A DNA stretch of 64,000 nucleotides from Chaetoderma sp. LZ-2023a (lineage: Eukaryota > Mollusca > Caudofoveata > Chaetodermatida > Chaetodermatidae): contig CM067367.1 in assembly GCA_034401795.1 (NCBI GenBank), forward strand, positions 77,633,579 to 77,697,578. The letters run 5' to 3'. Made by a program: the position numbers and the translations under genes. This document shows positions 43,970-54,618 of the stretch, piece after piece; the stretch's first letter is position 1; the number at the start of each line of letters is the position of its first letter. The notes beneath the pieces were generated by a model. It saw only the letters and a program-made list of their open reading frames with translations, made no database searches and had not been told where the DNA came from.

Positions 43970-44895
43970 AAGTATCAACATTGCAGCAAGATGGCAAGTC
44001 TTCCTATGCGGTGACTTCAATTCCAAACGTGGAAACAGACAAACAAACGGGGTTTGGTGCGTGTATTTGGTTACTACGGAATGGGAAAACACAACAGTAT
44101 TGAAGATGTATTAGTCGCCTTCATCTGCACTCGTGGTTTATATGCAACACATAGAGCCTCTAGGCACCCGAGCTGTCACCAACCAACATGGACAGAACAG
44201 ATAGCTAACAAGAAATCTAAAATTAGAAAAACAATCTTTAATAGGATTAGCTGCATACTGTGCGAGGTGAATGCAAAGACGTTACTCGGAGACGTAAGAT
44301 CCCACGGCGGTACATTCCGAACACAGACCAATGATTGGTCGCTTACCGACTGATCGAACGTGTTCTCATTTACCCGAGACCCGAAAAACAAAACATCCAA
44401 GGTCAACCAAGATCTCTCAAACCTATCTAACGACAAGGCCATCCATGCATCGCATAGGAAATCAGACGGCAAAGAATGACCTCAACTGTAAACCAAACGA
44501 AGCCCTAAGGAAAGTCCTAAAATATTGGAAGACATCAGCTGTTAAATCCATCGGTGTAACCCGGATTACCACCCAAAGGAAATCCTATTTTTTGATAATC
44601 CATTTGTTGCAAAGCTGTTTGGACAACAGAAAACACTGCGACTATGCATACATCAACACAGTAAGAACAAACTGAGCTAAGACAGAATTGAAATAAGATC
44701 CTGCGCCAAATCAGCGAATGATTGAAAGAACTCGCCATCAAAAAGATCAGGTAACCTGATAAATGAAATCACGTCCACCGATGATTCAGAGCAAGTACAA
44801 CATTAAAAGTCGGCACTCCACAGCAACATAGCAATCAAAATCTGGCTGTAGACGGACTGATTGCAGCTGTATGGTGTTTCTACTACTACAGCTGC
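43970..44895 (+). pseudogene. RTE-like LINE remnant: endonuclease fragments and 3' end
   Basis: One frame gives LCGDFNSKRGNRQTNG (endonuclease GDFN motif); another gives VFGYYGMGKHNSIEDVLVAF, RGLYATHRASRHPSCHQPTW and DVRSHGGTFRTQTND, matching the order GDFNAK..G..G.GE.NENG..L..F....L.I..T.F.H....K.TW...DVR known from RTE-type endonucleases. From 44855 (GCAGCTGTATGGTGTTTC and CTACTACTACAG) it matches the 3' end of the fragment at 1800-2450. The polymerase in between is largely deleted. Confidence 0.6.
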
Positions 44896-45090
44896 AGAGT
44901 ACAGTAATCATACATACTCCACAACAACCACTTGCTGTGCATAACTCTGATGGTTACTTCATCATCTTTGCCCAGGGAAAAGTGAAACAATCAACGAATG
45001 GTTCAACGATCAGTTCACACATACATAAAGTGAACAGTTACCGATATTTGAACTGCAAACACGGCCGATGCAAGAACGGTAACATAAGCA

Positions 45091-45348
45091 GAAGCTAGAA
45101 AAGCTTTACATCTGACGACTGGACGCCCATACACAAATGACGGCATTCATAACGCACGCCCCAAATATTCAGATAAACCCATCTCAAAACAAATCGCACA
45201 TATAATCAACTCTGCCTTTGAAGAACAGCTCCCTATCGATGCTATGGGAGACTCCTCGCACTCAAAAAGCATGAGAGGACCACCTGGGCATTTTTCCAAC
45301 CTGAGACTATGGCTGATATATATATCAGACGTGGAAGATCCCAGATAA
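45091..45348 (+). pseudogene. Unrecognised coding-like stretch
   Basis: Stop-free for 86 codons without low complexity; includes LHLTTGRPYTNDGIHNARPK, YSDKPISKQIAHIINSAFEE, QLPIDAMGDSSHSKSMRGPP and ends SDVEDPR. No start codon is evident. It follows the RTE-like remnant and may be from another mobile element. Not recognised. Confidence 0.3.
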
Positions 45349-45354
45349 CTTTAC

Positions 45355-46335
45355 TACATTGGGCCAACGTTGGCAATTGGTTGTCACCCTCGCCGTTGAC
45401 AATAAAGCATTAGGCCAATTATAGTCAATGTATAGACTAGATGTTATATACATGGGTTGGGCCGACGTTAGCATAACAGTGGCAAAATTACAGTTGGATT
45501 ATGGTTGTTGGGCCAACTTTGGCCCAGCAACTAATAGCCAATGTATATAATAATGTACATGTACGTTAATTTGGCAATGATTAGCCTACTGTTTGTTATC
45601 TATGATCAGTAAGTTAACGTAGGCCCATTTGATTATTAGTTTGGACGATAGAAATGTTTTAAATCTTCATTTCTCAAGGGAAGTAACTCTGTAACTCGAT
45701 AGCCAATTATTTTACAGATTAAGTTGAGGCCACGTTAGAAATAACGCGATAGAGAATATTTCGAGTAAGTAGTCCTTTACCTGAAAACAAGTATGTGGTC
45801 TAAATACTATCTCCTCTCTAAATACTGTTATCCTGTAATTTAATATAAATAAATCGTGTGACAACCATCATACGAATTTTGCAATATCCTGTACATAATG
45901 GCAAATACAGCTAGGCGTAAGCGGCCAAAAATACTAAATACCAAATACCCAAAGAACATTATTACTGTGAAATGCCTTGCAAATCAAATTTCTAGCTCGA
46001 CACATTTTTTTAATGTGTGGCTCCTTTTACCAATGTGCTAAATAGATTGCGCATATAAAAGAACCTTTAACAAAAATTGTTTAATATTTCTTAAAGTTGA
46101 CACAACATGCAGAATGACGTTGGGACAACGAGGACAGTCAATGCTGGGCCAATGTTATGCTATGTCTGTTGGGGCAACGTTGGCTTGATGCGTTGGCCCA
46201 CCATGTTGGCCCAAAATCAGACTAAAAGGCGGAATTATGTTGGGCCAATGTAGACAGCCAATGTTGGACGAATATTACAACATATGTTGGGCCAACATTG
46301 ACCCAAAGTTTAGCCAAGGTAACATTGTTATCGGG
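45355..46335. mobile_element. Element with GGGCCAACGTTGGC subterminal repeats
   Basis: Both ends hold clusters of variants of TTGGGCCAACGTTGGC: at 45359, 45457, 45509 on the left and 46151, 46172, 46190, 46237, 46286 on the right. The words appear in both orientations (GGCCCA and TGGGCC). The 550-bp AT-rich middle lacks them. This suggests a non-autonomous DNA element with subterminal transposase-binding repeats; class unknown. ORF absent. Confidence 0.5.
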
Positions 46336-46337
46336 GT

Positions 46338-46349
46338 GGGGGGGGGGGG
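46338..46349 (+). repeat. G12 homopolymer
   Basis: Lies at the right edge of the GGGCCAAC element. Similar runs: 32181-32190, 34314-34328, 35205-35216, 49238-49250. Confidence 0.95.
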
Positions 46350-46469
46350 CGATATGCTACTCGTCTCTCCACAATAGAATAATAAATACGTGTGGTGCAA
46401 TGATGAATGAATTATGTACACCTTTTCACACGTTTCGGAATCGATTTGCTACTTTGAAACATGGATTCC

Positions 46470-46790
46470 CATACCCTAAATTTCAATGAAATTATAGAGG
46501 TGAGTTGCTGAAGATTTGAAAAGTAATGACTGTGGGTTGTGCCATCTTTGGAAGCACCATCTCCCAGTCTAATTAGTTTCAGAATATATAACAAAATATT
46601 TTTCAATTGTGAATTCACTAAAGACATATATTTCGCACAATTTTGAGACGAACCTTTCGATTCTACTGGTAGTTAGGAGCAACGTTATTCTGATCGTGAT
46701 CTTCACTAATTGATTATGACATTATATTTATTTGAGTGACAGCTTGGATCCCTCACTAATCTTTCGACATTGACAGAATTTACTTAGAAA
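46470..46790 (-). mobile_element. Family A copy, diverged subfamily
   Basis: AGATTTGAAAAGTAATGACTG, weak centre GTGCCATCTTTGGAAGCACC, CCCAGTCTAATTAGTTTCAG, AAGACATATATTTCGCAC, then TTGATTATGACATTATA and GAGTGACAGCTTGGATCC. Shares its right flank with 31740-31860 and 49050-49120. Confidence 0.6.
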
Positions 46791-47315
46791 TATCAAAACA
46801 AATATGCCGATAAGATACAGCGAGCGAAAATCACAGACCACATATGCCTACAAAAAGCTGTTTCATCTGGATCAATCAGCGTGTCTAGAGTACATAAGTG
46901 CATGCATAGATCTCACATTGACTATATCCTCGATATTCATCAAAGGGAATAGCATCTCTGCAGCACAGCGCTAATGGATGTATCGGAACTCGCCCTTGTT
47001 CAAAGCCTGCAGCAGCTCTCGTTCAATTTAGTTTCACATATTCACCAGAGTGTGTGCTGAATGGATAAATCCAGTCTTAGCTATGCCCGACCTATCTGTA
47101 GCTTCCGTCACTCTTTGGATCTCATTTTTCCAGAAAACTATACAGGCTAGCTGTAGAATCGAAATCTCGACCTTTAAATTCAAATCTTAGACCAGCCAAT
47201 CACGAGCAATTTTACATATATGTAAATTTATGCTAGCCAATCGGATTTCTATGTCACGCTAGGGTACGTGTATACTTGTTTACGTTTCTGCTATACGTCT
47301 GTACGTTTGAAACAA

Positions 47316-47461
47316 TCATGGCGCCGATGAAGATTGTTGTTTCGGAAAGAGATGGAGAGGGATGTGCGTTCTTCGTGTATGCAACTTTATCACTTCAACC
47401 ACTCGGTAACTCGGCTATTCCTCTTGCTGATGTATGTTGGCCTAAATACCTATACGACTAG
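47316..47461 (+). CDS. Possible short ORF in the nested element
   Basis: From the ATG in ATCATGGCGCCGATG: MAPMKIVVSERDGEGCAFFV, YATLSLQPLGNSAIPLADVC, WPKYLYD, stop. Good initiation context but only 48 codons and no recognised domain. It could be an exon fragment of a captured gene or chance. Confidence 0.25.
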
Positions 47462-48059
47462 ATACCTACTTCGCACTTGAGCAAGGCTACCTCTAGTGCT
47501 GAGGCATTGCGTTCCGGGTCTAAAAATAGCATCCTGGCCTGTTTGTTAAGAAGAAACTTAATGCGTACGAATGTATGCGTCTGTGTATCGAATCTCGACA
47601 TACTAGCCCTAACTAATACCGTCGGCCCTTGCTCTAAAATTCGGGGACGCTCCACTACTCCGACAACCCAATAGTCCGACAATTTTACCCACTAGACCGT
47701 CATCCCAATAGCCCGACAATTATAGCCAGTTAGTTAGACAAACCGGCACAAGGCGCTCACACGCACGCCCACCCAACCTACTCGCCCGTACATCATCATC
47801 ATCATCGTCGTTACCAGAACCAGTAGCAGCAGCAGCACGACCACCTCCAACACGACCACCACAACAATCACCGCCACAAGCAGCAGCAGCCGACCACCAC
47901 CGTTATTGTAGCCGCCACTTCTCTCGATCAAGACGAGCAACAATATAATCCACATACACATTTCCACAAAATGGCGGTTTATCTCTGCATGACCTAGAAA
48001 TCTGATTGGCTCGCACATATTTACATAATTGTAAGATGGCTCACAATTGGCTGATTTAA

Positions 48060-48220
48060 GATTTGAATTTCGAAGCCGTGTTTTGAATTTAGAAGTCGAG
48101 TTCTGAATTTTGATTCGAGTTTTGAATTTCGATGTCGAGTTTTGAATTTCGAAGTCGAGTTTTGAATTTCGAAGATTGAATTTTAAATTTTGAATTTTGA
48201 ATTTTGAAAATCGAGCTTTC
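48060..48220. repeat. 20-bp minisatellite GTCGAGTTTTGAATTTCGAA
   Basis: About seven units, the central ones most regular, grading into TTTGAATTTTGAA at the right. The unit is contained in the adjacent terminal inverted repeat, so it seems to have grown from the transposon end. Confidence 0.85.
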
Positions 48221-48375
48221 TGGGCTTTCGTAATTAAGCCGACTAAATCGCGTCATCATGTCGTAATTGATTATGCCGTCATCCTACACCTCACGTAGTT
48301 GATTATTACGTCACATGCTGGATGAACAAACTGGAAAGTTCCATTGTAAGTTCTCTTACTTACTTATCCTCTTCG

Positions 48376-48736
48376 AAGTGGTCAAGTAACTTACTATTTG
48401 TTAAATTCGCAACTATAAGAGCGAAATGCAAACAGCCCAACATATACAAGCATGGTGAACGCAGCATTAAGAGCTCCTCACCTTACCTTTCTCACTCTTG
48501 TCAAATTCTTAGTTTATACCCTGTTTCTCATATTCTCCTCTCCTCTCTTTTTGTCTCTCTTTCACTAACTCTCCCCCCACCCCACACACATACACACTCC
48601 ATCTCAACCCCTCTTTCTCTCTCTCTCTCTCTCTCTCCCTCTCTCTCGCTCTCTACTTCCCTCCCTCCTCTCTCTCTCTCTCCCCCGCTCTCTCCTTCTC
48701 TCTCTCTCCCGCTCTCCCCCCTCCCTCTCTCTCCCA

Positions 48737-48767
<31 letters not shown>

Positions 48768-49050
48768 GCATTATGCACACACGCACTAATACGTACGCAC
48801 ACACGCACATATTCACGTACACATACGTAAGCGTGCGAACTACCTAGACAATTGTAATCAGTGGTTGATATAAATTATCATTTAACTAGTATACATACGT
48901 TACTATTTAATTATGTTTCATTATACCCCATCTTGATGTATTTATTAATGTATTGTATTTGTATGTATGGGAGATACGTGTATAAGACTTATATGTCTTA
49001 CTGTGCTCCCACTGAACAAAATAACATTATTTTTAAACCAAGTGGTCAAG
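48376..49050 (+). mobile_element. LINE X copy 3: 3' UTR-only insertion with an 11-bp target duplication
   Basis: AAGTGGTCAAG occurs at 48376-48386 and 49040-49050. The 653-bp insert has no polymerase codons: it starts within the 3' UTR (compare GCAGCATTAAGAGCTCCTCACC with GCAGCACCTAGAGCTCACCTC near 38260), has a CT-rich tract (48520-48770), ACGCAC words, and the terminal hairpin ATAAGAC/GTCTTA (48982-49000) with CTGTGCTCCCACTGAAC and TTTAAACC. Confidence 0.9.
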
Positions 49051-49237
49051 ATGACGTCACATTGATTGTTTCGTCAGCTATTTAGTGACCTAATTGATTA
49101 TTAATTACATACTTGAGTGACAGCTCACGTCCAGCCATTTTGAGCCAAGCCAATTTGCAATTAGTCTGGCATTGCTCTGCTAGCAGACCCTACACATGTA
49201 AGTGAAATTTCTAGAAAATTGTTGTTGTCTTATTGGC
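49051..49237 (-). other. Family A flank relic
   Basis: ATGACGTCACATTGATTG, TTTAGTGACCTAATTGATTA and GAGTGACAGCTC match the CRE-side flank of the 31495 and 46470 copies; no palindrome. Confidence 0.4.
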
Positions 49238-49407
49238 GGGGGGGGGGGGGTATGTGCCTGTATGTTTTAGCCGAAGCAAGTCTAGGTATGAGGTTAACCA
49301 CCTCATATAGGCTAGCTTCTATTAGCGTCGGATTAAGCCTATTTCAGACTTGGGTCTCGGGCCTAATTAGTTGTGTGGGCCCTTATTGGGTGCGTCAAGA
49401 CGGGAAT

Positions 49408-49491
49408 GGCTGCTGCTGCTGCTGCTGCCGTCGCCACTGTCGTCGTCGCAGTCGCCGCCACCGCCGCCACTTCTGCTACTACAACTACAAA

Positions 49492-49540
<49 letters not shown>

Positions 49541-49545
49541 TTTTT
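49408..49545. repeat. (GCT)n/(CCGTCG)n/(ACT)n array
   Basis: GCTGCTGC, then CGTCGCCGCCACCGCC-like, then 20 ACT units to 49536, then a T7 run. Frames are artefacts. Confidence 0.9.
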
Positions 49546-50838
49546 TGGTAGCATGTCAAATCAGTATATTTTTATCCCCATAACAATAAAATCAGTATAT
49601 GTTGTGTACTATGGATTTCCACATGACCCACTGATCATATTCGATATCCATAGTAGCTAAAAACATACTGATTGAAGGAAACATTTAACATAAGATAAAT
49701 TAAGAAAATAAACGATTATATCAGCCATGTGTAGAAATAAACAATAACTTTATGATAGTCAAACGATTAATCTAAAAATTCAAAACAGCTTGATGTTTCC
49801 CTTTAACAATTCCAAGCAACTACCGCAATAACATACCATTACAATTGTGAGCATAGGCTGAGAAATAAACACAGCGATCGGGCGGAAGAAGAAAAATCTT
49901 GAATCTTGAATTTTTAAGACACTGTCAACCAGGAACAAATTAATAAATATGCAACGTTCCGCAGGATAATTTTTAAAAAGTAAACGCCTAGATATTACAC
50001 TGCGCGCAGTGAATCGATAATGTAACCTACACAATTGAAGCGGGTTGAAAATTAACAATCGATTTATAACATTTCACTACCCATGACAAATTCTATAATT
50101 ACCCCAGTACAAACACGAGTATGTGTATCCAGGATATATGTTCACATTCTATAATGGGAAGCGGCTGACATTGAATGTTTACATTTTTTTAAAGAATCGA
50201 CATTACTTTTGGCTCAAACGGACAAAACGTTATTATAGAAATATTGTTATATTTATTTAACTGCTAAAACACTACGACTTAACCTATTCAAGTGGTCACG
50301 TAACGTTGGCGACATGTATTAACTCTTTCAGAGCGAACGTTTCCGATTTTCAATCTTAATCTGATTAGCAGTTAGCTTTGGAGCATATGTGCCTGCCGAA
50401 GCTGTTGCTGAGCGAAGGAAATGCTAATTATTCTCATAGCAACAGCCCAAACATGCACGCACGCACTCATGCACACACGCACTCCAACACCCACCGATAC
50501 TGCATTTTAAAATAATAATTAAAAATATATATTTATAATTAGCTTTTAAATATAAGAACCATCAAAACAAAGTATTTTGGGGAAAATCACATTTCCAAGC
50601 GCACAAATGCATATACTATGCATTTACCCATTTCACTCTTCAATTAAGATGGATAAGAAATAATCAGATCTGGCGAACTAATTCAAATTCACCAGATCAC
50701 CAGTTAACTTAAAAAGAGTGAAGTCTATTTTTAGTCAGTGCATCATGAAATTCAGATCTAAGGCAATACAAAAGCAAAGCATAAAAGGTGCACTTCAAGC
50801 GTTCAAAACTGCTAGAGATAAGCTCTGTATATGATTCT
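49546..50838. other. No gene recognised (1.3 kb)
   Basis: AT-rich non-coding DNA. GCTGTTGCT and AGCAACAGC near 50401-50449 may be the last trace of a family A centre. Cleaner than most of the window. Confidence 0.4.
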
Positions 50839-53650
50839 GTAGCGCGGATCGGCGGGACGGGCACGAACCGTCCCGGCTAGGCTGGCTATGGAACGACCGT
50901 TCTGGCTACGTTCCAAGCACGCAACCATGGCTTGGATAGCACGCGTGTGTAAAGCCATATGAGAGAGGTTTTCTATATAAGTCCGTGAGATTGCGTAGCG
51001 CGCATGCGCGCGCGTCAGAGCTTCCCTGACAACACGTGTCAGCGTAGGGAGAGAATGTGTACTGACTGACTGTGGTACCCTTCACCACAACAGTGACTTT
51101 CGGAATTCAGTTGTCCTGTGCTTGTAAGCAATCGGAACATCCGCGATCACTATGTTTTTGTCGTCGGATCTTCCGGACCAGGCTGAAAAGTGGTATCAAA
51201 CTTCCGCACAGCATGTCGTGTGATTAATTAACTTTTAGGCCACAGTCTGGTGGGACTCTGACTGGTACACTGCAAGAGCTATACGATGTATCATGTACGG
51301 TGTACCCAGCTATGTAATGCAATGTTTAATTACAACTGTAGCCCTCCTTGTTACAGGCAACTTTCAAACTACCGTCACCGGACGGACACGTTCTAGCATA
51401 CTGTGTAAATTCACATATTAGTTTTTATGACTATCTAATGGGCATCTCTCTACAGCCGTTCTTCTTCACCATCTTGATAGTGAGTCGCATCAAGAGTTCA
51501 CCTGCGGACACTTCCCAGCAACTTCAGTATCGTGCCACCTCGCGTTCCTCATCTGTAGCGCATTCCTACAGTGAATTTTTAACCCGTCCCGTACCAATGA
51601 CCAATAGGTACTCAAGTAACTATACTATTGTACTATTTATTCACTTTTTCCGATATAGGTTCTGATGACTAATAGGTACCTCCCCGGTCGTCTGAGACCG
51701 CATTTTATAATTTCCATCTTTTTACTGTATATATTGTCCTTATTTTGTGTTTACAACTAACAAGCACCGCAAGGTCCTATGACCTGATATACCGTTAACA
51801 CTGTGATAGTTAGCTATTTATATGGCAAGTAGCCATCCTAGTAATTTCGTTTTGTTTATATAAAAACTCTAGGACGCAGTACGCTAGGCTATACCACACA
51901 GCAACAAAATATCCGCATCACTATTTCCCCCTAGCATCAATTTTACACTGAGGTCACTGTTTATGATCACCTTATTCGGGTCTGACAGGTGATCGAATAC
52001 ATCCGGCTATTCTAGCTTGATAGGATAGGTTTAATGTAGTTAGGGACAATCTCTCCGTAACAGACATTTGTGTACGCCTCTTTTCCGGCTGTAGAGGATA
52101 TGTAACACCACAAACCGGCTAGATTGTATAAATTGGCCAAATACCTCAGGGCCTCTTATTAATACTGAGTGATTGTCTCTTTCTACGCTCCTCTAGCCAC
52201 AAGGCTTAATAATTGTCTGGACTTCCCATCGACATGTTGCCATGATCCGACTCTGGGACACTATTGGGCTTTCTGAGCGGTGAAGACTAAAGTGTCGATT
52301 TCGCATACATCCCCTCTGTATCTTCAGATACCAGTTAGCGTAGATAACCCCGCCAAAGTAGGAAGCATTGCGAAAAGATATACATATTATGTAAAACAGG
52401 CCTGCGGTGCATCTCTGGGCATTGTGAAACTTAACCCTAATGACAGCCACACGTTAGTTCCGTAGCACACGGGTGACGGACGAGACGCAGATCTCCATCC
52501 AACTCTGTACAGTGACTGGGTGCAGTCTTAGAACCCACAACGCCCTCACGGGAAGGTCACTAAGGAGGGATATCTGCCTCTTACTCCCCGCCATAAAATA
52601 CTATTGCGCTTTCTAAATTGCTTATGTGAACAATAACTTGTCCTAGTGATGTTATATGTGGTTGCGGGGTGATATGTAACAGGATCGTTATGAGATTCTG
52701 AAACAGTCATTCCGTAACATGTCCGCACGCTGCCTTTCTGAGGAAGATGCTGTGTGGGGTAAACTTCGGGAAACCAGGCATCTTTGCCAGTTAGACTCAT
52801 GTGTCAAAAGATAGGTAGGAATCCCTGCCACTTGCGGCCAAAGCTTGGAAGCGAATCTAACAAGTAAATGGTAGGTTAGAATAGCAACTACCAATGCAGT
52901 ATCTTTGGACCTACATAAGACGGTGGCCTTTGAATTCTTCGGAAATCATCCGCTCCATCTTCATGTAAACCAGCGTGCATCACATTAATTATAATTTCAT
53001 TAGATTGACATACACTACACATAACATTTTGATTGAACAAGAGTGTCCTTTTTGCCAGCTCTCTTCCTCCGCTTCGGCGTTAAAGGCATTTTCCTGTGAC
53101 TGAGGCCCGTGTGAGGCAATTTCCTCTCGCAACAATATTATTTGTGTTAGGGGTATAGCGATTTATATTAAACTATATAAGTAGCCTCGTTAGGACGCTC
53201 CCTTGCATGGATACCTCTCGGATATATACGGATCTGTCAGGTACCGCTGACGAGCCCACGTAAACAAGATACCAACTTAGTTTTATGTACTGTACACTTT
53301 CTCTCGTCTACTAACATTGTTTGTGTAGTAATATGTTTTTGATTTATTATAATCCCTAGACTCTTGAAATAAGTTATGGACCGTCATACCGGTGGCACCA
53401 ACAGTTGAGATGAGACCGTGAGGTTCAATCTCGGCGGCAATGGTCGCACGGCCCCACTAGAATGTTATCGATCCACCGGATCTAGAAGCCGGTCGTTGTA
53501 ACTTCCAGAGAGTCGTGATACGGGATCCACAACCCCAAGAACCTTAGCTAACCAGGCCTCCCGCGCATTTTGTACATAGTGTGCGACAGAGCGGAGCAAC
53601 ATGATGGACCAGCGCGTACCCCCGTGAGCTACAATTCACTGACTATAGTA
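50839..53650 (+). mobile_element. Ty3/Gypsy retrotransposon copy 2: LTR-like region and leader only
   Basis: Begins TGTAGCGCGGATCGG, has TATATAAG (50974-50981), the primer-site-like TGGTATCAAAC (51189) and blocks of leader in the same order as copy 1 (16777-19191), then the gag start MDRHTGGTNS at about 53376 followed directly by a stop. Homology fades near 53640 (copy 1 position about 19455). The LTR-like part is several hundred bases shorter than in copy 1, lacking the heat-shock boxes. No pol genes and no 3' LTR. Confidence 0.8.
50974..50981 (+). promoter_or_regulatory. TATA box of Gypsy copy 2
   Basis: TATATAAG, at the equivalent place to TATAAAAG in copy 1. Upstream CRE, CCAAT and heat-shock boxes are missing here; a CACGTG lies downstream at about 51033. 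Confidence 0.4.
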
Positions 53651-54091
53651 CAACGATGCTTCCCAATAGGCCCGATCCGCACACTCAAACAAATTAACAA
53701 GATTTTGTTTGCATTATTAGTCAGCTCATAAGGGGTTTAATTCATGAAATAAAATTGCATCTTGGATTAGGTTGATATCTACTGTAATAATTGTCCACCC
53801 GTCAGATATCGCCCTATTAGGTAGAAAAGAAAATACATTTGAATTGCTTCCTGTAGCCGCTTCAGAAGGAGTTGCACGTCAATGGGGCATAAACACGTTA
53901 CCGGTGTCATCTAGTGATTTCCATTTCCGTGTTTTCCACATCTACAATATCACACAGATTGTAAATGCCATGTGTAGCAGAAGAAGTGTAATATAAATCT
54001 CTGCCTTCATATAGAATATGAGTATCCTCACAGGTGCTGACTGAAGGCATGATCCCAGCAAAGGGACGAATCTTCTTTCTTTAGATCTTAT
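53651..54091. other. No gene recognised
   Basis: A 74-codon plus-strand frame (53772-53996) has protein-like composition (LLPVAASEGVARQWGINTLP) but no recognised family. Confidence 0.3.
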
Positions 54092-54388
54092 CTAAAGCAG
54101 TTTTAATGTCCAAAATATTGAAGGAATCTGTCTGTAATTCGGTGGTAGTTTAGAAGAGCAGAAAAAGGATTTAGCTGAAAATCGCTCAATATACCTTTCT
54201 ATAAGACATCTAGACACACTTGACCACCGATTATCTGAATGAAGTAAATCATCTAATAATATCAGGCTTAGAGAGACGCATTTAATTATTAGGTCTGGGA
54301 TGGTAAGCCAGACATCAAGCTTATTATTAGTACAGACACACTGTGAGACAAGGTGGATTTTACATTCCCACAAATAATAAAATATCAT
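54092..54388 (-). pseudogene. LINE polymerase C-terminal tail
   Basis: YYLWECKIHLVSQ, then LTIPDLIIKCVSLSLILLDD, LHSDNRWSS: the FLW.gK..r......GGL..PD......LRLSW....... tail of L1-group polymerases. Confidence 0.65.
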
Positions 54389-54618
54389 TTGGCAATTTCT
54401 TCTTCAACATGTTGACGCATATTAAGAACTGCAGCAACATACCAACGTTGCGACAATATCAAATTATTGATCCCTATCGCCCATCCAAAAATATTCAAAC
54501 GACGATGCTTCCACCGGATACTTGTCTTGCTCATTTTGGAAAGCAGGTTTGTCAAGTTAATGGAATCACGGTTTGATCGACTGAAATGTATGCCTAAAAT
54601 CCGTATTATGTCAGTAGT

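Larger units (their letters stand above)
47159..48228. mobile_element. Long-TIR element nested in a family A copy
   Basis: About 85-bp inverted repeats: 47163-47256 and 47990-48084, sharing AGCCAATC, TTTACAT and TTAAATTC/TTTGAATTT words at roughly 78% identity by eye. The right terminus is extended by a 20-bp minisatellite (48060-48220). Inside are a possible ORF (47316-47461), a CCGACAA repeat (47655-47735) and a GCA/ACC low-complexity patch (47795-47910). Superfamily not recognised. Confidence 0.65.
47020..48346 (-). mobile_element. Family A copy split by a nested element
   Basis: 47068-47158 is the left part of a minus-orientation family A copy (TCTTAGCTATGCCCG, TCCAGAAAACTATACAGGC); 48229-48346 is the right part (AATTAAGCCGACTAAATCG, TTGATTATGCCGTCATCC, ACTGGAAAGTTCCATTG). 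About 1.07 kb of unrelated DNA (47159-48228) sits between them where the palindrome should be. Confidence 0.75.

Noticed and set aside
47734-48018. Minus-strand 94-codon frame with a Val/Leu-rich half resembling a membrane segment
   Set aside because: The hydrophobic half is the read-through of the GCA/ACC low-complexity patch.
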